Positions 25,694 through 34,870 are shown, counted from the first letter of the stretch. The stretch: 64,000 nt of DNA from Rhizobium rhizogenes NBRC 13257 (GCF_000696095.1 NZ_BAYX01000006.1:124001-188000), one strand, 5' to 3'. The notes: generated by a model from the letters alone, not told the origin. Program-made: numbers and translations.

Positions 25694-25803
25694 TTATTTT
25701 GTTCAGTTTTAGCGTGTGGAAGGGTCAGCTTTTTTCAGGGCTTGTCTGCGAGGGAGCTGCGCGTTCAAAACCCTCCTTGGTGATCAGGGTCTCCGTGCTG
25801 ATC

Positions 25804-28107
25804 TCATTGGGATCGATTTTGGACCTTGGGTCCCTCGAATATCCGCACTGGCGGCGCTTCGCCAACTAACCGTTCGACCTCCACCCTTGTAAGCTGTCCG
25901 GTCGAAGCCTGGGCCAGCTGCGAGGTCCCAACGTCGTGTGTCAGGATGTTCGGGTTGCCGTGAATGCACATCGCGCTGTCGGCGGTTGGGGCGTCCGGCT
26001 CGAACCATGCACCTGTTGCCAACTGCATGACCCCCTTACGCACGTCCTCGCTTATCACCGCTGCGGCGAGGCAACTGCCGCGGACGTTGAACAACCTCAC
26101 GATGTCTCCATCCGAGATGCCACGCTCAACCGCATCTACCGGGTGGATACGAACCGGCTCGCGGCCCTTGATTTTGGTGGAGCGGCTGAAATCACCATAG
26201 TCCAGCTGGCTATGGAGCCGCGAATGTGGCTGGTTGCAGACCAGATGCAGGGGATAGCGCTCGTCCGCCTTGGTCTCCGCCCTGGGGGGATACCATCTCG
26301 GATGGCCGCGGCAATCGTCGTAGCCGAAGCCCTCGATCGTCTGCGAAAAGATCTCGATCTTTCCGGATGGCGTCTGCAGCGGGGATCCGGACGGATCATT
26401 GCGAAAGGTGCGGGCCGGTCCGCCATCGTCAGGCTTGAGCGGCAGGCGCATCTCTCCATGGTTCCAGAACGCCTCGAAATCTGGAGCCTCGTGTCCACCG
26501 GATGCGAGCGCCGTGCGCGTGGTCTCGAACAGGAAGGCAAGCCAATCCCGGCTGGTGCGATTTTCGGTGAACTCTTCGAATTTTCCAAGATGGCGCGCTA
26601 TTTCGGAGAAAATCTCATAATCGTCTCGCGCTTCCCCGACCGGCTCGATCAGCTTCTTCATCGCGATCATCAGAGGATCACGATCCGCCGCGCCGATATC
26701 GTCACGCTCAAGCGTGGTGGTCGCAGGCAATACGATATCCGCGTGACGCGCGGAGGACGTCCAGGCCGTCTCATGGACGATGATGGTCTCCGGCCGCTTG
26801 AATGCCGCCCGCAGCCTGTTGAGATCCTGATGGTGATGAAACGGGTTGCCGCCTGCCCAATAGACGAGGCGGATATCGGGATAACGCATCGTGTGGCCGT
26901 TATAGTTGAACTCGTCGCCCGGATTGAGGAGCATATCGGCGATGCGCGCGACGGGAATAAAATCCGGCACTGGATTTTTGAACTGGCTAAGGGTCGGCAG
27001 TGGAACGGCAAGCTGGGCCTTGCCGATATTCCCCAATGCACCGAGGGAATAGGCATAGCCGCCGCCATCCAGTCCGATCTGTCCGAGCATTGCGGCCAGC
27101 ACGATGCCCATCCAGACAGGCTGCTCGCCATAGTCGGCGCGCTGGAGAGAGTGGCTGACCGTGATCAGCGTCCTTGCCTGTGCCATGGCAAGCGCGAGCT
27201 GCTTGATGGCATCAGCACCGATGCCACAGATGCCGGAGGCCCATTCCGGGTTCTTTTCGACACCATCGCTCCGCCCGAGCAGATAGTCCTCGAAACGCTT
27301 GTATCCGACCGTGTAGCGGTCGAGAAAACCGCGGTCGTGCAATCCCGCATTGACGAGCGCATGCGCGACACCGAGCATCAGCGCGACATCCGTGCCCGGC
27401 ACGATCGGCAGCCACTGCGCATCCAGCTCGGCGGGAAAATCGTCTTTCAGTGGGCTGACGAGCACGAAGCGGGCACCGCGAGCGCTCGCGCCGTTCAGCG
27501 TCTGGCGGACGATATGCGAACTGATGCCGCCGCCATGCACGTCCGCATTCTTGATCGCCATTCCGCCGAAGGCGACGATCAGTAAGCTGCTCCGTTCGAT
27601 GGCATCCCAGGTGACACTCTTGCGGTCGAAATGGTCATATGGCCCCAAGACGTGTGGGATGATGACCATTGCAGCACCGGAGCTGTAGGTATTGACGGAT
27701 CGCACATAGCCGCCGAGCACATTCAGAAACCGGTGGATCTGGCTCTGTGCATGATGGAAGCGCCCGGCACTCGACCAGCCGTAGGAACCGCCGAATATGG
27801 CCTGGGGTCCAAAGTCTCCGTAAACGCGCCGAAGTTCTCCAGCAACCAAATCAAACGCTTCTGGCCAGCTGACGTCCACATAATCATCTGCGCCGCGATC
27901 CTGCGCATTACCTTTCTTGCTCTCAAGCCAGCCGCGCCTGACGGCGGGACGCCTGATGCGCGCGAGGCTATGAGCGATCGCGGCGAGGTTGCCCAACAAG
28001 GGCGATGGATACGGGTCGGCCGGATGGGGACGAATTTCGAGCTTTCCGTCTTCGTAGCGGCCAGAAAACGCGCCCCAATGGGAGCTATGGGTCTGGAACG
28101 TGTTCAT
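25804..28107 (-). CDS. Cytoplasmic molybdopterin oxidoreductase, biotin/methionine sulfoxide reductase type
   Basis: This 767-residue protein of the DMSO-reductase family carries a bis-MGD molybdenum cofactor. It contains HSSHWGAFSG at the N-terminus, the cofactor-region block GGSYGWSSAGRFHH near residue 120 (the Ser in this block ligates Mo in relatives) and HETAWTSSARHADIVLPATT. It has no Tat signal and no N-terminal Fe-S cysteine motif. This points to the BisC branch, which reduces biotin or methionine sulfoxide in the cytoplasm; TorA/DorA relatives are exported. The start at 28107 is the first ATG in frame. The ribosome site is weak. Confidence 0.87.
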   Translation of the reverse strand: MNTFQTHSSHWGAFSGRYEDGKLEIRPHPADPYPSPLLGNLAAIAHSLARIRRPAVRRGWLESKKGNAQDRGADDYVDVSWPEAFDLVAGELRRVYGDFGPQAIFGGSYGWSSAGRFHHAQSQIHRFLNVLGGYVRSVNTYSSGAAMVIIPHVLGPYDHFDRKSVTWDAIERSSLLIVAFGGMAIKNADVHGGGISSHIVRQTLNGASARGARFVLVSPLKDDFPAELDAQWLPIVPGTDVALMLGVAHALVNAGLHDRGFLDRYTVGYKRFEDYLLGRSDGVEKNPEWASGICGIGADAIKQLALAMAQARTLITVSHSLQRADYGEQPVWMGIVLAAMLGQIGLDGGGYAYSLGALGNIGKAQLAVPLPTLSQFKNPVPDFIPVARIADMLLNPGDEFNYNGHTMRYPDIRLVYWAGGNPFHHHQDLNRLRAAFKRPETIIVHETAWTSSARHADIVLPATTTLERDDIGAADRDPLMIAMKKLIEPVGEARDDYEIFSEIARHLGKFEEFTENRTSRDWLAFLFETTRTALASGGHEAPDFEAFWNHGEMRLPLKPDDGGPARTFRNDPSGSPLQTPSGKIEIFSQTIEGFGYDDCRGHPRWYPPRAETKADERYPLHLVCNQPHSRLHSQLDYGDFSRSTKIKGREPVRIHPVDAVERGISDGDIVRLFNVRGSCLAAAVISEDVRKGVMQLATGAWFEPDAPTADSAMCIHGNPNILTHDVGTSQLAQASTGQLTRVEVERLVGEAPPVRIFEGPKVQNRSQ

Positions 28108-28280
28108 TTGCAAAATACCCGGGTAATCAAAGCGTTTATCAACAGGCCACCCGTTTTTCTCGATGCGTTCGGAAACGTGATGCTGATGAATTCGGTCGGC
28201 ATATAATTATTCCCCAGGCTTGCTGCATCGGATTCTGTATGGATGCTAATGTGCGCCCGTGGGCGCAGAAAGACAGGTCA

Positions 28281-28304
28281 TTCTTTTTCTATAGAAATTA
28301 TGGA
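28281..28304. promoter_or_regulatory. Shared upstream motif, copy 2
   Basis: TTCTTTTTCTA followed by TAGAAATTATGGA is the partner of the motif at 25670. It lies 174-197 bases before the BisC-type start. Part of it is an inverted repeat (TTTCTATAGAAA, 28286-28297), as expected for a dimeric regulator. Confidence 0.45.
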
Positions 28305-28307
28305 ATT

Positions 28308-28440
28308 TTATCCCGCCTCGGCTCGGTTGATGAGTTGCAGGCGGCTTAAGCGATAAATGATCAGGTCGCGTACGGTGCCGACCTTGCCGCTCTCGACAAG
28401 GTCGCTCGGTGTGAAGGTTCGAGAACGCTCACCTTCCAAA
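28308..28440 (-). pseudogene. Possible C-terminal remnant of an unidentified gene
   Basis: A minus-strand frame with protein-like composition reads RTFTPSDLVESGKVGTVRDL then IIYRLSRLQLINRAEAG and stops at 28308-28310. It has no start codon and no upstream partner before the hairpin at 28456-28474. I do not recognise the family. It may be a degraded gene or chance. Confidence 0.25.
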
Positions 28441-28455
28441 AATTTGCAACGAAGC

Positions 28456-28474
28456 GCCAAACGTCCCGTTTGGC
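28456..28474 (-). terminator. Hairpin after the ECF-phosphoribosyltransferase operon
   Basis: A 7-bp stem (GCCAAAC / GTTTGGC) with a 5-base loop lies 13 bases beyond the phosphoribosyltransferase stop. A short T-run occurs about 15 bases further on. It is a plausible end for the minus-strand operon. Confidence 0.4.
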
Positions 28475-28487
28475 CGGGACAGTGGTA

Positions 28488-29120
28488 TCAGGTGCCGGGA
28501 ATGGGCTCCCAGGCTAAATCGTCGGTCCGGGAAAACTGTGGAATATGGGCAAGGCTCTGAATGAGGTCACAGTCGGATCCCAGCGTTTCCTGCCAATCCC
28601 GTGCCTCTGTCAGGACAACGCCAATGCCGATAACGTCGGCTCCTGCCTTGCGCACCAGTTCGAGCGATCCCTTAAGGCTGGATCCGGAGGCAACGACGTC
28701 GTCGACCACGACCACGCGCTTACCTTTGAGAAGCGGAATCGCGGCGCGGTCCAGCAGCAAGCGCTGTTCGCCCTTGGAGGTAATGGAGGAGATTTTCTGT
28801 TCCAATGCATTCGCCAAATGGATTTTTGGCGACTTCTGCAGGATGACGTAATGGTCGAGTCCGAGCGCACGAGAGACTTCGATTGCGACGGGAATGCCAA
28901 GTGTCGCCGTGCCGACGATGATGTCGGGCTTGAGCGGTGCGAATTTGGCGGCAAGTTTGCGGCCGATATGTTCGCCGAATTTCACACCGAGATCGATGAC
29001 CATCATCAGCGAAATGGCGAAATCCGGCTTGATCGCCACGATCGGCAAATCGACCGGATAGCCGGAAACATCGACTCTCCAGTTCTGTCCGGTTCTTGGG
29101 TCCGTGGTCTCAGAGGTCAT
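28488..29120 (-). CDS. Phosphoribosyltransferase, first paralogue, linked to an ECF transporter
   Basis: This 210-residue type-I phosphoribosyltransferase transfers ribose-5-phosphate from PRPP to a nucleobase-like acceptor. The PRPP-binding motif is VVVVDDVVASGSS (about 137-149). A Rossmann-like core carries DIIVGTATLGIPVAIEVSRALG. It resembles adenine and xanthine phosphoribosyltransferases, but the base cannot be deduced. It starts 11 bases inside the EcfT gene, so it is translationally coupled to the transporter. It is roughly half identical, by eye, to the paralogue at 32052-32765, which lies at the other end of the operon. Confidence 0.85.
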   Translation of the reverse strand: MTSETTDPRTGQNWRVDVSGYPVDLPIVAIKPDFAISLMMVIDLGVKFGEHIGRKLAAKFAPLKPDIIVGTATLGIPVAIEVSRALGLDHYVILQKSPKIHLANALEQKISSITSKGEQRLLLDRAAIPLLKGKRVVVVDDVVASGSSLKGSLELVRKAGADVIGIGVVLTEARDWQETLGSDCDLIQSLAHIPQFSRTDDLAWEPIPGT

Positions 29121-29790
29121 CGGTTTTGTCCTTCATGCTAAGGCGCGGCTCGACCATGAGGCCGACATGGCGCCAGGTTGTCCGCTTGTGTTTCAGATCA
29201 TACCCGTAAAGGGTGAGAGAGAACGAAATGGCGTGCGCCATGCGGATCGCCTGAACGAGCAGCGGAATGCCGCGGGCCAGCGCGAAGCGCAGTTTCGTGG
29301 GCAGGCTGACATTGTCGATCTCCATGCCGCGAGACCGCTGCGCGTCCGCAATGCGTTCGAAATCGTCGCGCAGCATTGGAATGACGCCGAAGGTCAGCGA
29401 GAGAACGAGCGTGGCAATCGGCGGCAGCCGTGCGGCGCTTGCTGCTGCCAATATCGAGCCCGGCGTACTTGTCTCCATGACGAAATAGAAGGCGGCTGTG
29501 GTTGTCATCAGCCTGGCCGCCATCGCGGCGGCGACAGACAAGGCGTCGCCTGTCGAAAGGCCCTGTAGCCAGAGGTTTATCATCCAGCTCAGCATGACCA
29601 TGCCGGTGAGCAGGGTGGCACCCTTGATATAGCCGCGAAGACCAGGGACGCGTATCACCCATAGAAGGATCAGACAGGCAAGCGCGAGGGGCACGCCGAA
29701 GCGCCAGTTGGGAGCGAGCCAGGCTGCCAGCATGATGGCAAAGGCAATCCCCAGCTTGATAAAGAAATTGAGCTCATGAAGCCGCGTCAT
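29110..29790 (-). CDS. ecfT: ECF transporter, transmembrane scaffold (EcfT)
   Basis: This 226-residue membrane protein has about five helices and the cytoplasmic coupling-helix motif AQRSRGMEIDN (the ARG-type signature of EcfT, around residue 150). EcfT links the ATPase pair to the substrate-binding S protein. It overlaps the ATPase gene by 4 nt and the phosphoribosyltransferase by 11. Confidence 0.88.
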   Translation of the reverse strand: MTRLHELNFFIKLGIAFAIMLAAWLAPNWRFGVPLALACLILLWVIRVPGLRGYIKGATLLTGMVMLSWMINLWLQGLSTGDALSVAAAMAARLMTTTAAFYFVMETSTPGSILAAASAARLPPIATLVLSLTFGVIPMLRDDFERIADAQRSRGMEIDNVSLPTKLRFALARGIPLLVQAIRMAHAISFSLTLYGYDLKHKRTTWRHVGLMVEPRLSMKDKTDDL

Positions 29791-31361
29791 GCCATGCTCC
29801 AGGCTGCGTTATCATAGGGCACTTGCCAGCCGAGAGAGCGGAAGATGCCGCTTTCCCAGCCATCTTCGGGCCTTCCCTCGAACGCGATCGTGCCATTGTC
29901 GAGGATCATCAGACGGGTGGCCAGATCATCGACCAGTTCCAGATCGTGCGAGATCAACATCACCGCACGTCCCGAGGACTGCATTGACGAGATGAAAAGT
30001 TCCAGCATTTGCCGGCCCTTGATGTCCCTGGCCAAAAGCGGCTCGTCGATGATGGCGACAGCCGCGCCGGTTGCGTCGGCGCAAGCAAGGCCCAGCAGAG
30101 CCTGCTGGCGGGCCGAAAGCGCAAATGGATTGGCCTCGGCGAGGTTGGAGAGTGCATAGCGCTCCAGCGCTGCCGTGGCGCGGGCGATGATGGCTGGGTC
30201 GCTGGAGGAGGCGGTCGAGGCCGTGATGGCAAAGATCACTTCACCGAGTACGCTCATATTGAACAGAATATGGCGCATGTTCTGGGGGATATAGGCAATC
30301 TTGCGCGCGCGGGCGGCAACGGACCAGTCGTCGGCCTTCGTCTCGCCGAAGAGGATGGAGCCTGCGGTCGTTTTCAGAAGTCCGAGGATCGATTTGAACA
30401 GCGTCGTTTTGCCGGCGCCGTTGCGGCCGATAAGTGCAAGCACCTCTCCAGCCCGCACCTCGAAACTCACATCCTTCAGGACCGGGTTTCCGTGCGAGCG
30501 GGAAAGCTGGCTCGTCAGCTTCGAAACGGTCAACAGCGGGCGGCCCGTCTCAACGGTCTGTCGCGCGGGCCGGGAGCGCATCGGCGGCAGAATGCCGGCT
30601 TCGATCCAGGCGGCATCCTCGGTGAGAACAGCCTTTGGCGGCATGCTTGGAGAAAGGCTGCCGTGACGCAACAGAGCGATGCTGTCGATCACCGAATGGA
30701 GTGCCAAAGGGTCCTGCTCCGAGATCAGCAGGATCGGGACGCTATCCGACACCTTCCGCAGGATATTGGAAAGTCTCATACGGGCAGCGGGATCGAGCCC
30801 GGTGGTCGGCTCGTCCAGCACGAGGATTGCCGGGTTCGAGGCGATCGCTGCGGCAATGGTGACCATCCGCCGTTCACCACCCGAGAGGGTCAGAACCCGA
30901 CGGCCACGCAACGCCTCCAGCTCGAATTCCGCAATCAGCTCGGCGAGCCGGTTGCGGATCACGTTCTGCTCGACACCCTTGTTCTCCATCGGGAACGCGA
31001 TGACATCCTCGACACAGATGTCCCAAAGCTGGTCTTCGCTATTTTGAGCCACGAAGCCGATCGTGCTGAACAGCTCTTTCTTGGTGAAAGAGTGTAGCGG
31101 ACGGCCGGCAAGTTCCACCTGGCCGGAGAACTCGGGAGCGTGAATGAGGCGCGGGATCAGGCCGGCGGCAACGCCGAGCAGCGTCGACTTGCCGCTACCG
31201 GCTTCGCCACAGACAAGAAGCCGTTGCCCCTCGTCAAGCGTGCAATTGGTTTCGGCAAGCACCGGTGCGGGACCGCCGAAACCGATCGTCAGATTGGCAA
31301 TATTGAGCACTTGTTGATCCAGATCGGGTTCAGAAGCGCTTGAAGCCGGCGGGATGTGCAC
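29787..31361 (-). CDS. ecfA: ECF transporter, fused ATPase pair (EcfA-A')
   Basis: This 524-residue protein joins two ATP-binding domains. The first (about 20-255) has GEAGSGKST, LSGGERRMVTIAAA and LVLDEPTTGLD. The second (about 285-515) has GRNGAGKTT but an altered signature, LSARQQALLGLA, where LSGGQ is usual, and Walker B AIIDEPLLARD. The second signature may make the ATPase asymmetric. A GTG start at 31361 gives a 32-base overlap with the S-component gene; a slightly later start is possible. It energises import together with EcfT. Confidence 0.85.
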   Translation of the reverse strand: MHIPPASSASEPDLDQQVLNIANLTIGFGGPAPVLAETNCTLDEGQRLLVCGEAGSGKSTLLGVAAGLIPRLIHAPEFSGQVELAGRPLHSFTKKELFSTIGFVAQNSEDQLWDICVEDVIAFPMENKGVEQNVIRNRLAELIAEFELEALRGRRVLTLSGGERRMVTIAAAIASNPAILVLDEPTTGLDPAARMRLSNILRKVSDSVPILLISEQDPLALHSVIDSIALLRHGSLSPSMPPKAVLTEDAAWIEAGILPPMRSRPARQTVETGRPLLTVSKLTSQLSRSHGNPVLKDVSFEVRAGEVLALIGRNGAGKTTLFKSILGLLKTTAGSILFGETKADDWSVAARARKIAYIPQNMRHILFNMSVLGEVIFAITASTASSSDPAIIARATAALERYALSNLAEANPFALSARQQALLGLACADATGAAVAIIDEPLLARDIKGRQMLELFISSMQSSGRAVMLISHDLELVDDLATRLMILDNGTIAFEGRPEDGWESGIFRSLGWQVPYDNAAWSMA

Positions 31362-31902
31362 TCTTTAGAATTTTCAGGGCCGGGATGATCAGCAGCGGCG
31401 TGCCCACGACCATCGGGACGATGTCGGACAGGCCGAGATAGCCAAAACCCCACCAGAACGGAAAAATGCCGAGATAGGCGAGGCTTGCGGATACCGCCAC
31501 CACCATAATCAGCCCGATGACAAGGCAGGCCACAGCAATCTTGATCAGCGCCAGGCGATCAAAGACAGTCTTGGCGGGATCGAAGAGGACCCCCGGCACA
31601 AGGCCGGTCAGGCCGACCATGACGCCATCGACGATGAGCGAATGTGCGGGGATGAAAGTGCCGGCGAGAAGCGACCAAACGATAGTACCGAGATAACCGC
31701 AAATGAAGCCGCTGCGCCAGCCGAGCAGGATACCGATCACCGGTGGCAGGAAGGCAAAAATGCGCCACTGGATGACGCCGGGCACGAGCTGGATTGGATT
31801 GGCATAGGCCCAAAGTACACCCGTGGCGGCAGCCGCCACGATCGAGAGTACGATGGGAAAGAGAGTATTGCCGTCAGTTTGCGATACGGTTGCTGGCTGC
31901 AT
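31330..31902 (-). CDS. ECF transporter, substrate-binding S component of unknown specificity
   Basis: This 190-residue membrane protein has about six hydrophobic segments, as in S components. Short charged loops flank FLPPVIGILLGWRSGF and the inner part LLAGTFIPAHSLIVDG. It shows no sign of the thiamine or biotin S-component motifs I know. Its place directly before ecfA, with phosphoribosyltransferases on both sides of the operon, suggests a nucleobase-like ligand. It starts 149 bases after the second phosphoribosyltransferase ends. Confidence 0.75.
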   Translation of the reverse strand: MQPATVSQTDGNTLFPIVLSIVAAAATGVLWAYANPIQLVPGVIQWRIFAFLPPVIGILLGWRSGFICGYLGTIVWSLLAGTFIPAHSLIVDGVMVGLTGLVPGVLFDPAKTVFDRLALIKIAVACLVIGLIMVVAVSASLAYLGIFPFWWGFGYLGLSDIVPMVVGTPLLIIPALKILKSAHPAGFKRF

Positions 31903-32051
31903 GTTTTTGTCCCCTTAAACGTAACTTCAAGAAACTCTCGGAAAACCGGCTGCAACGGTTCTCCGCAATGGCTCAAATGCAAATTTGGTCTCGATCACAT
32001 GCCGCCTGGCGATTGCGGGAAGACAGTTCAGGAAAGTCGTCGAACGTCGCG

Positions 32052-32765
32052 CTACACCTGTGCTGCATCCCGTTGAGCCGCAGAGCGTCTCCGCTGGGCC
32101 TGTGTCAAATGCTTGTTGACCAAAGCTCGGTCATCCATCCAAGCGTCTTTCTCGGTCGTGGTATCGGGGATCGCCACCCCAGCGATCATGTCGAACTGGG
32201 GAATGTGGCTGAGGCTGGCGACCAGGTTGGCGTCCTCGCCCAGCAGGTTTCGCCAGGCGTGCCCCTCGGTCAGAATGGCACCGGCACCAATTATATTGGC
32301 GCCAGCGCGGCGCACGAGCCTGATTGCTGCTGCCATACTGGAGCCGGTGGCAATGACATCGTCGACAATGAGAACGCGCTTGCCTTGGAGCAGGCTTATC
32401 GAGCGGCGATCAAGCAGAAGGCGTTGCGGCACTGCGGTCGTAATGGAACGCACATCCTCGACCAAGGCATCGGCAAGGTGAAATTTCGGTGATTTCTGCA
32501 GGATGACATATTGGTCTATACCAAGGCGCCGTGAGACTTCGATCGCGACCGGGACGCCCAAGGTGGCGCTGCCGACGACGATGTCGGGCCGCATCTGCGC
32601 AAAATGATTGGCAAGAGCATTGCCGACGATGTCACCAAACCGGATACCCATGTCGATTACCATCAGCAGCGCGATCGCGCGTCGGTCATTCAGCCGGATA
32701 ATCGGTAGGCTGAAATTCTCGCTGGCAATCTCTATCTGATAGGTTTGCGGGGTCTTCAGATACAT
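32052..32765 (-). CDS. Phosphoribosyltransferase, second paralogue, first gene of the ECF operon
   Basis: This 237-residue protein has the PRPP motif VLIVDDVIATGSS (about 137-149) and the same core DIVVGSATLGVPVAIEVSRRLG as the 28488 gene. Both proteins share YVILQKSPK, followed by HLA.AL, and a C-terminal HIPQF. Its C-terminus is about 25 residues longer and basic. It is divergent from the LysR gene at 32896, with 130 bases between them, so it is the first gene of a five-gene operon. Two related enzymes with one transporter suggest two bases, or two regulated forms. Confidence 0.85.
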   Translation of the reverse strand: MYLKTPQTYQIEIASENFSLPIIRLNDRRAIALLMVIDMGIRFGDIVGNALANHFAQMRPDIVVGSATLGVPVAIEVSRRLGIDQYVILQKSPKFHLADALVEDVRSITTAVPQRLLLDRRSISLLQGKRVLIVDDVIATGSSMAAAIRLVRRAGANIIGAGAILTEGHAWRNLLGEDANLVASLSHIPQFDMIAGVAIPDTTTEKDAWMDDRALVNKHLTQAQRRRSAAQRDAAQV

Positions 32766-32895
32766 AAATGCGGCCTTTTGCCATCATAAGTTGCAGGTGA
32801 AGTATTATCCCAGTAGACACTAGGTCGCCCGGCTTTTACAACCAACAAAATTCGTCCGGTGTGTTTCCTTTTCTTCAACGAGGTACTCTTCCCGA

Positions 32896-33876
32896 ATGAG
32901 TAGGCTTTTGTTTTCTCGGTTCGCACATTATCTCGACGAGATCGCTAAACGCGGCTCGATCAGAAAAGCCGCGGAGAAACTGAATGTCTCGGCTTCCGCG
33001 ATCAATAAGCAGCTCATCGGTGCCGAGGAGGAGTTCGGTGTTGCCTTATTTGAGCGTCTGCCACGAGGCATGCGGCTGACCTCCGCGGGTGAATTGCTCA
33101 TTAACGGTTATAGAGAATGGAATAAGGACCTTTCCCGGATCAAATTCGAGATCGAGGAATTGAAGGGGCTTCGCCGTGGCGAAGTGAAAATTGCCGCCTC
33201 GCAGGAAACTGTGCCCGACTTTCTGCCCGCGGCGCTCGCGCGGTTCATGAAGGATCATCTTCGCATTCGCAACTCGATCACGGTGGCGGATTCGGACCGT
33301 GTGCGTCAACTGGTCAGGGACGGAAGCGTAGACTTCGGACTGACGTTCAGTCCCCCGCCTCTACCGGGGGTCGTTGTCACGCGTTCGGCTGACTTTCACC
33401 TGATGGCCATGTTGCCGGCAAGTCCCGGTGTGAAGCAGCCGGATAGCATGTCTATCGAAGAATTCTTCCAAAAGCCGACGATCGTCCCTGATGCCAGTAG
33501 TCACTTGCGTGATGTTGTCGACATTGCCGCCGCACGTATCGGTGCGAGGTTGCAGCCCGTCTTGACGACCAATAGCTTATCGCTCATGCGTTCCATGGTT
33601 CGCGAGGGGTGCGGTTTCGGTGTGACGGCCGTGGCTAAGGGCATGCCCTTGAAGGATGATGAGGGAATACATTGCTCCCGCATAGCTGATCGTGGTTTGC
33701 CACCGATGGTGCTGTCGCTGATCGTCGACCCACGGCGCAGCCTCTCCATGACCTCCATCATCGCGCGGAGGTATTTTGAGGAATATTTCGATGAGCTCGC
33801 ACTTCAAGCGGACGAAGCGCTTCACCGTTCGTTGGAGCAATCGAGTTCAGACAACGAGCGATCCGGCGCCGAGTGA
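32896..33876 (+). CDS. LysR-type regulator next to the ECF-phosphoribosyltransferase operon
   Basis: This 326-residue regulator has a winged helix (about 5-65; IAKRGSIRKAAEKLNVSASAINKQ) and a substrate-binding domain (about 90-300). It is divergent from the phosphoribosyltransferase-ECF operon and should control it, probably through the imported base or a derived nucleotide. Near-palindromic AT-rich bases (ATAA with TTAT arms) lie at 32785-32810, but no clean T-N11-A site was certain. Confidence 0.9.
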   Translation: MSRLLFSRFAHYLDEIAKRGSIRKAAEKLNVSASAINKQLIGAEEEFGVALFERLPRGMRLTSAGELLINGYREWNKDLSRIKFEIEELKGLRRGEVKIAASQETVPDFLPAALARFMKDHLRIRNSITVADSDRVRQLVRDGSVDFGLTFSPPPLPGVVVTRSADFHLMAMLPASPGVKQPDSMSIEEFFQKPTIVPDASSHLRDVVDIAAARIGARLQPVLTTNSLSLMRSMVREGCGFGVTAVAKGMPLKDDEGIHCSRIADRGLPPMVLSLIVDPRRSLSMTSIIARRYFEEYFDELALQADEALHRSLEQSSSDNERSGAE

Positions 33877-34239
33877 CTGCAGTTTCAGCCATTGCGTCGT
33901 AACGAGCACTTATGTTCCAAGCAGTTTGGCGTGAGGTTTCGCGCCATTGGCAAGATCCCGCGTATCCTTGTGAAGTGTTCCCACATCAAATGCAGCGATC
34001 GGAGTATCCGCGATATTGTACGCTCGCGTACTCAACCGTAAGATGATGGCGAAGGCTTCCTGTTGAAGAAAAGGAAACGCACCGGACGAATTTTGGTGCT
34101 TGTAAAAGTTGTGCCGACCTATGTCTATGGAGACGGTATCGTTTGGTTCTAATGCTCGGGGCGGCAAGGCGGTAAGCACGCCTCCGGAGGCCTCCACAAA
34201 CCTCTCAGACTGAGATCACGGTTGGTGAATTAAAATCAT
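33877..34239. other. Intergenic region without a convincing gene
   Basis: One minus-strand frame at 33910-34197 could encode 95 residues starting MEASGGVLTALPP. It shows no motif I recognise, no clear ribosome site and no coding context, so it is not called a gene. Nothing else was found here. Confidence 0.4.
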
Positions 34240-34671
34240 ATGTCTGAAGTCAAAGCCTACCTTCTGAACGCAGCTGCCGAAACGATCCGGACCGTGATGA
34301 TTCCCGCAGCAGATCAGCTTACGCATATCTCCAAATTGATCGGAAGCAGCGAGATCGATGTCGTTCGCATCGAGGGCTCTCATCTCCTCTACGCAGGGGC
34401 AAATAGCCTGACCGACGGGGTTCACAGCGTAACGGACTTGAAAGGCCACGGCTCGCCGTTTGCTGGCAATCTTCTTATTGTCGGTGCCGATGAACGTGGC
34501 GAGATGACGAATGCCAGCGACAGTATCGGGCACTTCGCGACGAAACTGACGATCGTTCGCCCGGTCTTCGTGCCTGTCTTCGAGACGTTAACCGGCCCCG
34601 ACATCTTCGGAACCCGCGTCATCCGCCTGGATGTTCGCATTGAGCGGTCTGCCCCCAAAATCATCGACTGA
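34240..34671 (+). CDS. Hypothetical protein, 143 residues
   Basis: The frame starts MSEVKAYLLNAAAETIRTVM and is acidic and hydrophilic, without signal peptide or membrane segment. The block IDVVRIEGSHLLYAGANS followed by GNLLIVGADERGEM faintly resembles small phage- or plasmid-associated DUF3846-like proteins, but I am not sure. It sits alone between a LysR gene and a converging ABC operon. The bases up to 34870 hold no recognisable feature. Confidence 0.45.
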   Translation: MSEVKAYLLNAAAETIRTVMIPAADQLTHISKLIGSSEIDVVRIEGSHLLYAGANSLTDGVHSVTDLKGHGSPFAGNLLIVGADERGEMTNASDSIGHFATKLTIVRPVFVPVFETLTGPDIFGTRVIRLDVRIERSAPKIID

Positions 34672-34870
34672 GTACCAGATGGGAGAATGGAGGCTCTTTG
34701 TCGAGAGCAATCGCAATCTTCAGGATTTGTGAAGCGGCAGCGAACACCGAGTGATGATTTTTCAGAGCGACTTTGAAAGCCGGTGCATGCGCGAACAGCG
34801 CCGACAGTGACCCCACAGCACCACCAGGCGTTCAATGCCAAATCCACTAGGGACAGTGCTCGCGGCCGAT

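Noticed and set aside
25936..27585. 549-residue open frame on the plus strand
   Set aside because: It lies entirely antisense to the BisC-type gene, which has conserved cofactor motifs; the plus-strand protein has none.
33910..34197. 95-residue minus-strand gene
   Set aside because: No motif, no ribosome site and no operon context; kept only as an intergenic note.
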